Assembly (NCBI GenBank): GCA_965222015.1
Contig: CBDCTL010000024.1
Coordinates: forward strand, 682,001 to 746,000
Length of the DNA stretch: 64,000 nucleotides
From: JANQPX01 sp965222015
Lineage (GTDB): Bacteria > Pseudomonadota > Alphaproteobacteria > Geminicoccales > Geminicoccaceae
Reading direction: 5' to 3'
Shown here: in pieces, positions 54,356 to 63,237 of the stretch
Layout of the letters: the number at the start of each line of letters is the position of its first letter
Numbering within the stretch: the stretch's first letter is position 1
Made by a program: the position numbers and the translations under genes
The notes under the pieces: model-generated
Told to the model about the DNA's origin: nothing
The model's database searches: none
What the model saw: the letters and a program-made list of their open reading frames with translations, nothing else

Positions 54356-55245
54356 GACGTCTGCGCAGCGCTCCTCGGCCAGCGCTTGGCCGTGCTCAGC
54401 CACTGTTCCGGGCGTTCGCGGATCCAGCGTTCGAAGAGACGATTGGCGGCTTCCGTCATACGGCGTGCGGCCTCGCGATCGTCGGCGGCGTCGGAATCCG
54501 GGGCGATCGCCGGGTGCAGGGTGATGCGAAAACGGACACCGGGCAGGCGTTCGATGCGGACCGGGACGAAGGCGGCGCCGGTCCTGAGAGCCAGCCTGGC
54601 GGCGATGGTCGGCGTCGGCGTTTCGAGACCGAAAAACGGCACGAGTTCGCCGTCGCGCGAGCGGCGATCGATGAACAGGCCGATGCAGTCCCCGTTTCTG
54701 AGCTGTTCGAGCATGGCCTTGGACGCGCGATCGCCGACGTCGATGAAGCCGCAGGGCATCCGGTTTCGCCAGCGCTCGACCACGGCTTCGAGATGCGGGT
54801 TCTTGCGGCGGCGGTAGAGCACGGCGAGCGGGCGGCCGATGCGCTGACCAACGACCGCCGGCAGGTTCCAGTTGGCCTGGTGGGCGGCGACGAAGACGAT
54901 GGGACAGCCTTCACGGCCGAGGCTGTCGCAATCGGCGAGGTCGACGAATTCGATCCGGGATTCGGGCGATTTCCGGCAGAGTTCGGGCAGATAGGCGTAT
55001 TCGGCGAGGCTTTTTCCGAAGTCGCCCCACATGGCGACGGCGGTGCGCTGGCGCCAGGCGGGGTCGCGGTCGGGGAAGGCGATGTCGAGATTGCGCAGCA
55101 CCTTTCGATGGCGCTGCAGACGCGGGCCCAGCAACCTGCCGACGCGCTCGCCGAGTGCGGAGGCGCGCTCGACGCCGAGCAGGCCCGCCGCTTTCAAAAA
55201 GAGACGGAATCCAAGGGCTTCCAGGATATTCCGGGCGCTCGCCAT
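54319..55245 (-). CDS. LpxL/LpxM-like lipid A acyltransferase family protein
   Basis: Membrane-associated acyltransferase of 308 residues from the ATG at 55245. Family features: hydrophobic N-terminus, LRNLDIAFPDRD, the catalytic region VAAHQANWN (His122), YRRRKNPHLE, DRRSRDGELVPFFG. Active members have H-X4-D/E; here the acidic residue is Asn127, confirmed at codon level (AAC). Without it the enzyme may be inactive or altered. It could otherwise serve late acylation of lipid A or another lipid. Convergent and overlapping with rlmB by 37 bp. Confidence 0.82.
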   Translation of the reverse strand: MASARNILEALGFRLFLKAAGLLGVERASALGERVGRLLGPRLQRHRKVLRNLDIAFPDRDPAWRQRTAVAMWGDFGKSLAEYAYLPELCRKSPESRIEFVDLADCDSLGREGCPIVFVAAHQANWNLPAVVGQRIGRPLAVLYRRRKNPHLEAVVERWRNRMPCGFIDVGDRASKAMLEQLRNGDCIGLFIDRRSRDGELVPFFGLETPTPTIAARLALRTGAAFVPVRIERLPGVRFRITLHPAIAPDSDAADDREAARRMTEAANRLFERWIRERPEQWLSTAKRWPRSAAQTSQALPMRPSASA

Positions 55246-55347
55246 GAGATAGAAAAGCCAGCTTCGAGGCCGTCCAGCATACACCGTCCGGCTCTTACAA
55301 CCATTCCAGCACCAAGACAAATAGGGCGTCTGCGAGGCGGGACGAGG

Positions 55348-56070
55348 TCAGGCGGGGCGCTTTTGGCCTTCGACGTGGTCGAGCGCGTAGCCGGCGGCGC
55401 GGACGGTGCGCAGAAGATCCTCGCGGCCGCCTTCGTTCAGGGCCCGGCGCAGGCGGCGGATGGTGGCGTCGACGGTGCGCAGCTCGACGTCCTGGTCATG
55501 GCCCCAGACCAGGTCAAGTAATTGATCTCGCGAAAAAACCCGGCCGGGGCGCTCGAGCAATTGGCGGAGCAGGCGGAACTCGGTCGGGCTGAGGTGGATC
55601 TCGTCCTCGCCCCTCATCACGCGATGCGCGGCGAGGTCCATGGTGAGGTCGGCGAAGGACAGCAGCTCCTCGGCGAAAGCCGGGCGCACGCGGCGCAGAA
55701 CCGCGCGCATGCGCGCGATCAGCTCCTCCACGGAGAACGGTTTCGTGACGTAGTCGTCCGCGCCCGTATTGAGGCCGCGCAGGCGGTCGCCTTCCTCGGC
55801 GCGGGCGGTCAGCATGATGATCGGAACGCCGGCGGTCTCTGACTTTCGCCTAAATTGCCGGCAAAGTTCGATGCCGGAGACGTGGGGCAGCATCCAGTCG
55901 AGCAGGATCAGATCGGGGGTGCGCTCGGCGACCAGTGCCGTCGCCTGATCGCCGTCGAAGGCCTGCTCGACCTCGAAATCGGCGCGCTGGAGATTGTAGG
56001 CGAGAAGCTCCTGCAACGGCGCTTCGTCCTCGACGATCAGAACCAGTGGCTGCATCTGTCCGTCGCTCAT
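55348..56070 (-). CDS. phoB: Phosphate regulon response regulator PhoB
   Basis: OmpR-family regulator of 240 residues. Receiver domain: acidic pair in IVEDEAP, phosphoacceptor Asp in LILLDWMLP (about residue 59), Thr in MLTARAEE, Lys in YVTKPFS. The C-terminal winged helix (LTMDLAAHRVMRGEDEIHLS to RTVRAAGYAL) binds Pho boxes such as the one at 61637. The start at 56070 overlaps the phoU stop (TGATG). Confidence 0.95.
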   Translation of the reverse strand: MSDGQMQPLVLIVEDEAPLQELLAYNLQRADFEVEQAFDGDQATALVAERTPDLILLDWMLPHVSGIELCRQFRRKSETAGVPIIMLTARAEEGDRLRGLNTGADDYVTKPFSVEELIARMRAVLRRVRPAFAEELLSFADLTMDLAAHRVMRGEDEIHLSPTEFRLLRQLLERPGRVFSRDQLLDLVWGHDQDVELRTVDATIRRLRRALNEGGREDLLRTVRAAGYALDHVEGQKRPA

Positions 56071-56807
56071 CACTCGGCAGCGCCTGCCGCCGGCAGGGGC
56101 ATGCGGTTGATGCGCTCGCTGTGCACCATGTAGTGGATCTTTTCCGCGATGTTGCAGGCGTGGTCGCCGATGCGCTCGACATGCTTGGCGACCGAAAGGA
56201 GGTCGACGCATGTCGGGATGTTGCGCGGCTCCTCCATCATATAGGTCACGAGCTCGCGGAACAGGCTTTCGTAGAGCTGGTCGACCTCGTCGTCGCGGTG
56301 CCAGGCGGCCATGGCCTTGTCGGCATCGCGCTCGACATAGGCATCGAGGATCTGCTTGACCATCGCCTGGGTGATCTGACCCATATGGGGAATGGTGTAG
56401 AGGGGCTTGAGCGGCGGGTGCTCGGCGAGGCTGATGGCGCGTTTCGCCATGTTGGCGGCATAGTCGCCGATGCGCTCCAGGTCGTTGGAGATCTTGGTGG
56501 CCATGGCGACCAGGCGAAGGTCGACCGCCATGGGCTGGCGCGTGGCCAGGAGGCGGATCACCTCCTTGTCGATGTCCTCCTCCATCTGATCGACCTGATC
56601 GTCCTGATCGATCACCCGCGCGGCGAGCTCGACGTCCCGGTCCTTGAGCGCCCGGATCGCCTCCGAGACCTGCTTTTCCACCAGGCCGCCCATCTGAATG
56701 ATCTGGCGCTGGAGCGCGTTGATCTCGTCGTCGTAGGATTTGACGATATGCTGATTGTCGTCGGCTTGCTGACCCATCGGTCTCTTCCTCAACGCTTCAG
56801 TTGCCAA
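56070..56807 (-). CDS. phoU: Phosphate signalling protein PhoU
   Basis: Cytoplasmic helical-bundle protein that couples the Pst transporter to PhoR and limits phosphate uptake. The 245-residue product has the two PhoU repeats with metal-binding style motifs, VAMATKISNDLERIGDYAAN and LLSVAKHVERIGDHACNIAE. It lies 101 bp after pstB. Confidence 0.95.
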   Translation of the reverse strand: MATEALRKRPMGQQADDNQHIVKSYDDEINALQRQIIQMGGLVEKQVSEAIRALKDRDVELAARVIDQDDQVDQMEEDIDKEVIRLLATRQPMAVDLRLVAMATKISNDLERIGDYAANMAKRAISLAEHPPLKPLYTIPHMGQITQAMVKQILDAYVERDADKAMAAWHRDDEVDQLYESLFRELVTYMMEEPRNIPTCVDLLSVAKHVERIGDHACNIAEKIHYMVHSERINRMPLPAAGAAE

Positions 56808-56893
56808 ACGCTCGGCCCATCCTCACCGAACGTCGATCTGCAAAAACCTGGCCGCATACCCTCGATCCCGACGACTGCAGCGTGAACCCCATG

Positions 56894-56910
56894 AGGTGGT
56901 CACACCACCT
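56894..56910 (-). terminator. Hairpin at the end of pstB
   Basis: AGGTGGT and ACCACCT pair over three bases and run into the pstB stop codon. No U-run follows; likely an mRNA-stabilising or attenuating element between pstB and phoU. Confidence 0.35.
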
Positions 56911-57769
56911 AGCCGAAGCGGCCGGTGATGTAATCCTGAGTCATCGAATCGCGCGGATTGGTGAAGATCTGATCCGTGTCGTTCACCTCGATCAGCTTGC
57001 CGAGATGGAAAAACGCGGTCTTCTGCGACACGCGCGCCGCCTGCTGCATGTTGTGGGTGACGATTGCGATGGTGAAGTTCTGGCGAAGCTCGTCGATCAG
57101 CTCCTCGATATGGGCGGTGGCGATGGGGTCGAGGGCCGAGCAGGGCTCGTCCATGAGGATCACCTCGGGGCTCACCGCGATCGCGCGGGCGATGCAGAGA
57201 CGCTGCTGCTGACCGCCGGAAAGGCCGTTGCCGGGCTCGCCGAGACGATCCTTGACCTCCTCCCAGAGGCCGGCCCCCTTGAGGCTCCCCTCGACGATCT
57301 CGTCCATCTCCTCCTTGTCGGCAGCGAGGCCATGGATCTTCGGGCCGTAGGCGATGTTCTCGTAGATCGACTTCGGAAACGGATTGGGCTTCTGGAACAC
57401 CATGCCGACCCGCGCGCGCAGTTCGACCACATCGACGTTCCTGTCGTAGATATCCCGGCCATCGAGCTTGATGTCGCCGCTGACGCGCGCGATGTCGATG
57501 GTGTCGTTCATCCGGTTGAGGCAGCGCAGAAAGGTCGACTTGCCGCAGCCCGACGGGCCGATCAGCGCCGTGACCTCCCGATCGGGAATGTCGAGATCGA
57601 CGTCGTGGAGCGCCTGTTTCTCGCCATACCAGAGACTGACGTTACGCGCCGTCATGCGGCTCTTCTCCGCCTCCGAAGACGTCGCCGGGTTCTCCTGAAT
57701 GGCGATATCGGTGGCGGATTGCGCGCCGTCTTCAGCCTGCCCGTTGCTTCTCACCTGGTCGTTCATCAT
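56909..57769 (-). CDS. pstB: Phosphate ABC transporter ATP-binding protein PstB
   Basis: ATPase of the high-affinity phosphate importer, 286 residues. Walker A GPSGCGKSTFL, the PstB-specific FQKPNPFPKSIYENIAYGP, signature LSGGQQQRLCIARAI and Walker B VILMDEPCSALDP are all present. An N-terminal extension of about 35 residues precedes the domain. It starts 1 bp after pstA. Confidence 0.96.
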   Translation of the reverse strand: MMNDQVRSNGQAEDGAQSATDIAIQENPATSSEAEKSRMTARNVSLWYGEKQALHDVDLDIPDREVTALIGPSGCGKSTFLRCLNRMNDTIDIARVSGDIKLDGRDIYDRNVDVVELRARVGMVFQKPNPFPKSIYENIAYGPKIHGLAADKEEMDEIVEGSLKGAGLWEEVKDRLGEPGNGLSGGQQQRLCIARAIAVSPEVILMDEPCSALDPIATAHIEELIDELRQNFTIAIVTHNMQQAARVSQKTAFFHLGKLIEVNDTDQIFTNPRDSMTQDYITGRFG

Positions 57770-57770
57770 A

Positions 57771-59108
57771 TCACCACTTTCTGGAGAGGCGCTGGCGCAG
57801 AATGACCGCCAGAGTGTTCATGGCGATCAGAAAGCCAAGGAGGACCATGATCGCCGCGGCCGAGCGCTCGGTGAAGGCACGTTCCGGGCTGTCCGCCCAC
57901 AAAAAAATCTGCACCGGAAGGGCGGTTGACGGGTCCATCGGGCCACTGGGCACGTTCACGATGAAGGCGATCATGCCGATCATCAAAAGCGGCGCGGTTT
58001 CGCCCAGAGCCTGGGCGAGGCCGATGATGGTGCCGGTGAGGATGCCGGGTGTCGCCAGCGGCAGGACGTGATGCGAGACCACCTGGATGTTGGAGGCGCC
58101 GACGCCGAGGGCGCCCTCACGGATCGAGGGCGGCACCGCGCGAAGGGCGGCACGGGTCGCGACCACGATCGTGGGCAGCGTCATCAGGGTCAGGGTCAGA
58201 CCGCCGACGATCGGGGCGGAGCGCGGCAGGCCGGCGACGTTGATGAAGACGGCAAGTCCCAGAAGACCGAACACGATCGAGGGCACGGCGGCGAGGTTGT
58301 TGACGTTGACCTCGATCAGATCGACCCAGCGATTGTCCTTGGGCGCGAATTCCTCGAGGTAGATGGCAGCACCCACGCCGAGCGGCACGGACAGCGCCAG
58401 GACCACCAGCATCATGTAGAAGGAGCCGACCACAGCACCCCAGATGCCCGCCATCTCCGGCTCGCGCGAATCGCCGTTGGTCAAGAGCCAGGTGTTGAAG
58501 ACCGTGTCGACGCGGCCTTCGCTTTCGAGCCTGTCGACCCAGGCGATCTGGTTGTCCTTGACCAGGCGGTCGCTTTCGGGAAGGTCGCGGTCGATATGGC
58601 CCTTCACGAACTGATCGATGTCGTCGGAGGCGAGCATCTGGACCTCGATCGTCCGGCCGATCAGATCCGGGTCGTCCATCACCTGCTCGCGCAGATCGAG
58701 CGACGCGCCGTTGCTGACCAGGTTGCTGAGCGCCCTGAGCTCCCGGCGCTCCTCGACCTCGGGGAAATAGGCGAAGACCGCATCGCGCACGATGCCGCGG
58801 TAATCCGCCTTGCCGATCTCGCCGCGTTCTCCCGTCTGATCGGGATCGATTTTTTCGCGCGTCAGCTCGACCGGAAGCGTGACCACGGTCTGCCAAAACG
58901 CGCTGTAGCCCTGGGCGACGATGGTGGTGAGCAGAATGCCGAGAAGGCCGATGGCGATGACCACGGCGGCGAGGCCGACCAGCTTGAAGCGGCGCTCCGC
59001 GGCGTAGCGCTTCCTGGTGCGCGCCCGGACCTTTTCCGGCGACAGCCGTCTCGGCTTGATGGTCGTCGTGCCGGCGAAGGCGGCGCCGTTGCTCATGATG
59101 TCAGTCAT
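57771..59108 (-). CDS. pstA: Phosphate ABC transporter permease PstA (long form)
   Basis: Inner-membrane permease, 445 residues, much longer than E. coli PstA (296). A periplasmic N-terminal region (about residues 60-215, DUF3333-like) follows the first helix (LVGLAAVVIAIGLLGILLTT); the permease core has GAAIYLEEFAPKDNRWVDLI and GALGVGASNIQVVSHHVLPL. The long form is common in alphaproteobacteria. It overlaps pstC by 8 bp. Confidence 0.93.
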   Translation of the reverse strand: MTDIMSNGAAFAGTTTIKPRRLSPEKVRARTRKRYAAERRFKLVGLAAVVIAIGLLGILLTTIVAQGYSAFWQTVVTLPVELTREKIDPDQTGERGEIGKADYRGIVRDAVFAYFPEVEERRELRALSNLVSNGASLDLREQVMDDPDLIGRTIEVQMLASDDIDQFVKGHIDRDLPESDRLVKDNQIAWVDRLESEGRVDTVFNTWLLTNGDSREPEMAGIWGAVVGSFYMMLVVLALSVPLGVGAAIYLEEFAPKDNRWVDLIEVNVNNLAAVPSIVFGLLGLAVFINVAGLPRSAPIVGGLTLTLMTLPTIVVATRAALRAVPPSIREGALGVGASNIQVVSHHVLPLATPGILTGTIIGLAQALGETAPLLMIGMIAFIVNVPSGPMDPSTALPVQIFLWADSPERAFTERSAAAIMVLLGFLIAMNTLAVILRQRLSRKW

Positions 59109-60474
59109 ATTTTTCCCGATAGGTTCTGAGCACGTGCAGGGCGAGAACGTTCAGGAGAAGGGTGGCGACGAACAGCACGAAGCCGAGGGCGAAGGCGGAC
59201 AGCGTCTTGGCGCTGTCGAACTCCTGATCGCCCGTCAGAAGCGTCACGATCTGCACCGTGACCGTGGTGACCGCATCGAGCGGGTTGACGGTGAGATTGG
59301 CGGCGAGGCCGGCGGCCATGACCACGATCATGGTCTCGCCGATCGCGCGGGAAATAGCGAGCAGGAAGCCCGCGATGATCCCCGGCAGGGCTGCCGGCAC
59401 GATCACCCTGGTGATGGTCTCCGCCGTGGTCGCGCCGAGGCCGAGGGAGGCGTCGCGCAGGCTCTGGGGCACGGCACTGATGGCGTCGTCCGAGAGCGAG
59501 GAGACGAAGGGGATGATCATGATGCCCATGACCGAGCCCGCGGCGAGCGCGCTCTCCGAGGAGACGCTGAGGCCTATGCTCTCGCCGACATTGCGGATGA
59601 AGGGGGCGACGGTGAGGGCGGCGAAGAAGCCGTAGACCACGGTCGGCACGCCCGCCAGGATCTCCATCACCGGCTTGGCGACCGCACGCACGCGCGGCGT
59701 CGCGTATTGTGAAAGATAGATCGCGGAGGCGAGGCCGATCGGCCCTGCGACCAGCATGGCGATGAAGGTGATCAGCAGCGTGCCGACCAGAAGCGGGATC
59801 ATGCCGAAGCTGCCCGACGAGCCGACCTGATCGGCTCGGATCGCCGTCTGCGGGCTCCAGCTCAGGCCGAGCAGAAAATCCTGGGGCGGGATCTTCGAGA
59901 AGAAGCGGAGGGTCTCGAACAACACCGAGAAGACGATGCCGGCGGTGGTCAGGATCGAAATCGCGGCGGTGATCAAAAGGCCGTAGGTGATCCACTTCTC
60001 GACGCGATTTCGAGCACGGAAATCGGTTTCGACCCGGCCGATCGCGATCAGGGCGAAGCTGACCGCGAGGGCCAGTGCGCCGATCAGGAAGGCGACCGTG
60101 CCGATGCCGTCGAGACGACGCCAGAGACCGGCGGCCTCCTCCATCACGGCGTTGGGCTCGGCGTTGGGCGAGAGGCCCGCGGCCATGCGCTCGACGTCAT
60201 TGAAGAAGAAGTTGAGCATCGCGCCGGTCTGGCCGGCCATGTCCTCGGGCAGGCGGGACGCGACGATCATGCGCAGGATGTTGTCGCCGAAGACACTCCA
60301 GCCGAACCAAAGGGCGAGTGCGGGCCCGGCGCAGAGAAGGGCGGCATACCAGGCATAGTGGCCCGGCAGGGAATGCAGGGCCGAGATATTGCCGCCGCTT
60401 TTATCGAGAGCCCGACGCCATCCGTAGTAATAGGCGGCGCCGGCGATCATCAGGATAATGGCGGCGGTGTACAT
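59101..60474 (-). CDS. pstC: Phosphate ABC transporter permease PstC (long form)
   Basis: Partner permease, 457 residues, with an N-terminal extension of about 200 residues containing three hydrophobic segments before the conserved core (SFGMIPLLVGTLLITFIAML, AIYLSQYATPRVRAVAKP, EILAGVPTVVYGFFAALTVA, and the EAA-like DASLGLGATTAETITRVIVP). Works with PstA, PstB and PstS. A 63 bp gap with a hairpin separates it from pstS. Confidence 0.93.
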   Translation of the reverse strand: MYTAAIILMIAGAAYYYGWRRALDKSGGNISALHSLPGHYAWYAALLCAGPALALWFGWSVFGDNILRMIVASRLPEDMAGQTGAMLNFFFNDVERMAAGLSPNAEPNAVMEEAAGLWRRLDGIGTVAFLIGALALAVSFALIAIGRVETDFRARNRVEKWITYGLLITAAISILTTAGIVFSVLFETLRFFSKIPPQDFLLGLSWSPQTAIRADQVGSSGSFGMIPLLVGTLLITFIAMLVAGPIGLASAIYLSQYATPRVRAVAKPVMEILAGVPTVVYGFFAALTVAPFIRNVGESIGLSVSSESALAAGSVMGIMIIPFVSSLSDDAISAVPQSLRDASLGLGATTAETITRVIVPAALPGIIAGFLLAISRAIGETMIVVMAAGLAANLTVNPLDAVTTVTVQIVTLLTGDQEFDSAKTLSAFALGFVLFVATLLLNVLALHVLRTYREKYD

Positions 60475-60506
60475 GGTTCTTTATTCCTTGAAGACAAAGA
60501 GAGCGA

Positions 60507-60524
60507 GAGCGCCCGAAGGCGCTC
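60507..60524 (-). terminator. Hairpin between pstS and pstC
   Basis: A perfect 7 bp stem GAGCGCC / GGCGCTC with a TTCG loop on the transcribed strand, 14 bp after the pstS stop, with a pyrimidine-rich tract after it. Such intercistronic hairpins raise the ratio of binding protein to permease. Confidence 0.55.
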
Positions 60525-60537
60525 CCGACCCTTTGGC

Positions 60538-61566
60538 TCAGGACATGGGAGTCAGGCTGGTCGCGCTCTCGCGAACGGCCTCACGATCCGCTTCCGGCAG
60601 CGGGATCAGACCCTTGTCGGTGAGGTAGCCGAACTCACCATAGGCGTCTTCGCTGGTGAACTCGGTGATGTACTCCTGAATGCCCGGGACGACGCCGACA
60701 TGGGCGTTCTTGACATAGAAGAACAGGGACCGGGAAACCGGATAGTCGCCGGCGGCGATGTTGTCGAAGGTCGGCTCGACGCCGTCGACATAGCTGCCCT
60801 GCATCTTGTCGCGGTTCTGATCCAGGAAGCTGAAGCCGAAGATGCCGAGCGCAGCCGGGTTGGCTTCGAGCTTCTGCACGATCAGGTTGTCGTTCTCGCC
60901 GGCCTCGACGAAGCCGCCATCCTCGCGCATGGTCTTGCAGACTCTTTCGAACGTATCCTCGTCGCTCTCTTCGAGTGCTGCGATCGTCTCGAACTCGGCG
61001 CAGCCCGCTTCCATCACCAGCTCGACGAAGGCGTCACGGGTGCCGGAGGTCGGAGGCGGGCCGAGCACCTCGATCTTGGCGTCAGGCAGGCTCGGGTCGA
61101 TTTCCTGCCAATTGGTGTAGGGGTTCGAAACAATCTCGCCGTCGACCTCGACCTCCTTGGCCAGCGCCATGAAGATCTGAGGAATGGTGAAGCTGACCGC
61201 CTCGGCGCTCTTGGAGTTGGCGAGCACGATGCCGTCGAAGCCGATCTTGACCTCGGTGACGTCCTTGACGCCGTTGGCAGCACAGGTTTCGATCTCGCTG
61301 TCCTTGATCGCCCGGGACGCATTGGTCATGTCCGGATGCTCGACGCCGACCCCGGCGCAGAACAGCTTCAGACCGCCGCCGGAGCCGGTGCTCTCGACGA
61401 CCGGCGCAGGAAAGCCGCTGGTCTGGCCGAAGGTCTCGGCGACCGCGGTGGAAAACGGAAAGACGGTTGACGAACCGACGATGCGGATCTGGTCGCGCGC
61501 CTCGGCGCTACCGGCCAGAGCGACGACTGCCGCCATGGTGGCGAATGCGAACGTGGTGCCTCGCAT
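60538..61566 (-). CDS. pstS: Phosphate-binding periplasmic protein PstS
   Basis: Secreted substrate-binding protein, 342 residues with a signal peptide (MRGTTFAFATMAAVVALAGS, cleavage probably after AEA). Phosphate-binding segments: IVGSSTVFPFS, ESTGSGGG, and TSGTRDAFVE. A good ribosome-binding site (GGGAGAG) lies 8 bases before the ATG, and a Pho box lies 70 bp upstream, so it is expected to be induced by phosphate starvation. Confidence 0.94.
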   Translation of the reverse strand: MRGTTFAFATMAAVVALAGSAEARDQIRIVGSSTVFPFSTAVAETFGQTSGFPAPVVESTGSGGGLKLFCAGVGVEHPDMTNASRAIKDSEIETCAANGVKDVTEVKIGFDGIVLANSKSAEAVSFTIPQIFMALAKEVEVDGEIVSNPYTNWQEIDPSLPDAKIEVLGPPPTSGTRDAFVELVMEAGCAEFETIAALEESDEDTFERVCKTMREDGGFVEAGENDNLIVQKLEANPAALGIFGFSFLDQNRDKMQGSYVDGVEPTFDNIAAGDYPVSRSLFFYVKNAHVGVVPGIQEYITEFTSEDAYGEFGYLTDKGLIPLPEADREAVRESATSLTPMS

Positions 61567-61636
61567 GGGGTGACTCTCCCGAAAGAATTCGTTGATCAGA
61601 CGTTCACGAAGACTGATCGTTCATGATCATCCTTCT

Positions 61637-61654
61637 GTGACGGTCTCGTGACAG
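61637..61654 (-). promoter_or_regulatory. Pho box upstream of pstS
   Basis: Minus strand reads CTGTCAC GAGA CCGTCAC, two 7-base PhoB half sites with a 4-base spacer, close to the CTGTCAT-N4-CTGTCAC consensus. It lies between phoR and pstS, 71 bp before the pstS ATG. Confidence 0.85.
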
Positions 61655-61679
61655 AATGATGACAATGGCCGGCGGCTCG

Positions 61680-63092
61680 TCAGGCTGCGACCAAATGGAC
61701 CGTGACGGTGGTGCCGACGCCGAGCTCGCTTTCGAAGACGATGTGGCCGCGATGGCGGCGCAGGATGTGCTTGACGATGGCGAGGCCGAGGCCGGTTCCG
61801 CCGAGCCGGCGCGACCGTGCGGGATCGACCCTGAAGAAGCGCTCGGTCAGACGGGGCAGATAGTCCGCCGGGATGCCCTCGCCCCGGTCCGCGATCACCA
61901 CCTCGACGGTCGGCCGGCCGGTGAGCGGACCGGCGCCCGGCGGCGCCTTCTCGACGAAGCGCACGCCGATCGTCACCTCGCCGTTCTCACCGCCATATTT
62001 GATGGCGTTGTCGATCAGATTGGTGAAGAGCTGCATGAGCTGGTCACGATCACCGAGCACCGGCGGCGGATCGCCTGCGACGTCGACCGCAAGCGCGATG
62101 CGGCGCTCCCCGGCATAGGGCTTGAGCGCATCGACCACGCCGCCGATCACGTCGGCGAGGCCGATGCGATCGTCGGGTGCCAGATGCTCGTTCTGCTCGA
62201 TCTTCGAGAGCGAGAGCAGATCGTCGACCAGGCGGGACATGCGCCCGGTTTCCGCCGCCATGGTCTTCAGGAAACGCGCCTGCGCCTCCGGATCGTCCTT
62301 CGCAGGGCCGGCCAGGGTTTCGACGAAGCCGCGGATCACGGTGAGCGGCGTTCTGAGCTCGTGGCTGGCATTGGCTACGAAATCGGAGCGCATGCGCTCG
62401 ATCGCCACCTGCTCGGTGAGCTCGCGCAGGCTGACCAGGGCGGCGGGCAGATCATGCCAGCGGCAGGGCACGATGCGCCCGCCGAAGGCGCGGGCGGGGG
62501 GCCCTGCGAGTTGCAGGCTGACCTCGGCCTCGTCGCTGCCGGCGAGCACGTCGTCGATGGCCGCGAGCACGCCCGGGTCGCGGAGCACGCTCTCGATCGG
62601 CTGGCCGCCGCCGTCGCGCTCGAACAGCCGGTTCGCCGCCGGATTTGCGCGCTCGACGGTGCGGTTCGCCTGCACCAGCAGCAGGGGATCGGGGAGCGCG
62701 TCCACCAGGGCCGAGAGCGTGCGGTCGAGCTCGTTCTGGCGCGCGCGCATGCGCTCCAGGCTCTGCTCCACCTTCTCGGCCATGACCGGCAGTGCATCGC
62801 CGCCCAGAAGCTCGAAGCCGCCGCCCTTGTCCTCGGCGTCCGCCATCAGCCCCTGCAGCCGGCGTTCCACCAGGAGCAGCCGGCGCTCACGCGCATGGGC
62901 GAGCAGGCTGGCGATGGCGAAGCCGGCGAGCAGCCCGAAGGCCGCCGGCCAGGCGCCGAGAAATCCGCCTAGAGCGAGGGCGAGGACGGTCAGCACCGTC
63001 GGCAGAGACAATCTGGCGGCGCGGGCGAAAAGCCTGAGCAGCGGAATGCCCGCCCGATTGGTCAGACCGCCGGCATCCGCCCTGGCCGCCAT
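61680..63092 (-). CDS. phoR: Phosphate regulon sensor histidine kinase PhoR
   Basis: Membrane histidine kinase of 470 residues from the ATG at 63092, preceded by a GAGGTGG site at 7 bases. Two hydrophobic helices near residues 25-60, a PAS-like region (LPDPLLLVQANRTVERANPA), the H-box FVANASHELRTPLTVIRGF, N-box MQLFTNLIDNAIKYGGENG, and G-boxes ADRGEGIPADYL and GGTGLGLAIVKHIL. Partner of PhoB, whose gene is at the far end of this cluster. Confidence 0.94.
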   Translation of the reverse strand: MAARADAGGLTNRAGIPLLRLFARAARLSLPTVLTVLALALGGFLGAWPAAFGLLAGFAIASLLAHARERRLLLVERRLQGLMADAEDKGGGFELLGGDALPVMAEKVEQSLERMRARQNELDRTLSALVDALPDPLLLVQANRTVERANPAANRLFERDGGGQPIESVLRDPGVLAAIDDVLAGSDEAEVSLQLAGPPARAFGGRIVPCRWHDLPAALVSLRELTEQVAIERMRSDFVANASHELRTPLTVIRGFVETLAGPAKDDPEAQARFLKTMAAETGRMSRLVDDLLSLSKIEQNEHLAPDDRIGLADVIGGVVDALKPYAGERRIALAVDVAGDPPPVLGDRDQLMQLFTNLIDNAIKYGGENGEVTIGVRFVEKAPPGAGPLTGRPTVEVVIADRGEGIPADYLPRLTERFFRVDPARSRRLGGTGLGLAIVKHILRRHRGHIVFESELGVGTTVTVHLVAA

Positions 63093-63237
63093 GCTCCGTC
63101 CACCTCGCCACCGCCATCGCATCGCCGCCGAGCAAAACGCTTTTGACCGGCGAAGGCAAGCATCCCTGGCCAGACCGGACGAAGGATGCCATATGCGTGT
63201 GGCATTTCCAAAGACCTATGTCCGAACGGGGGACGAC

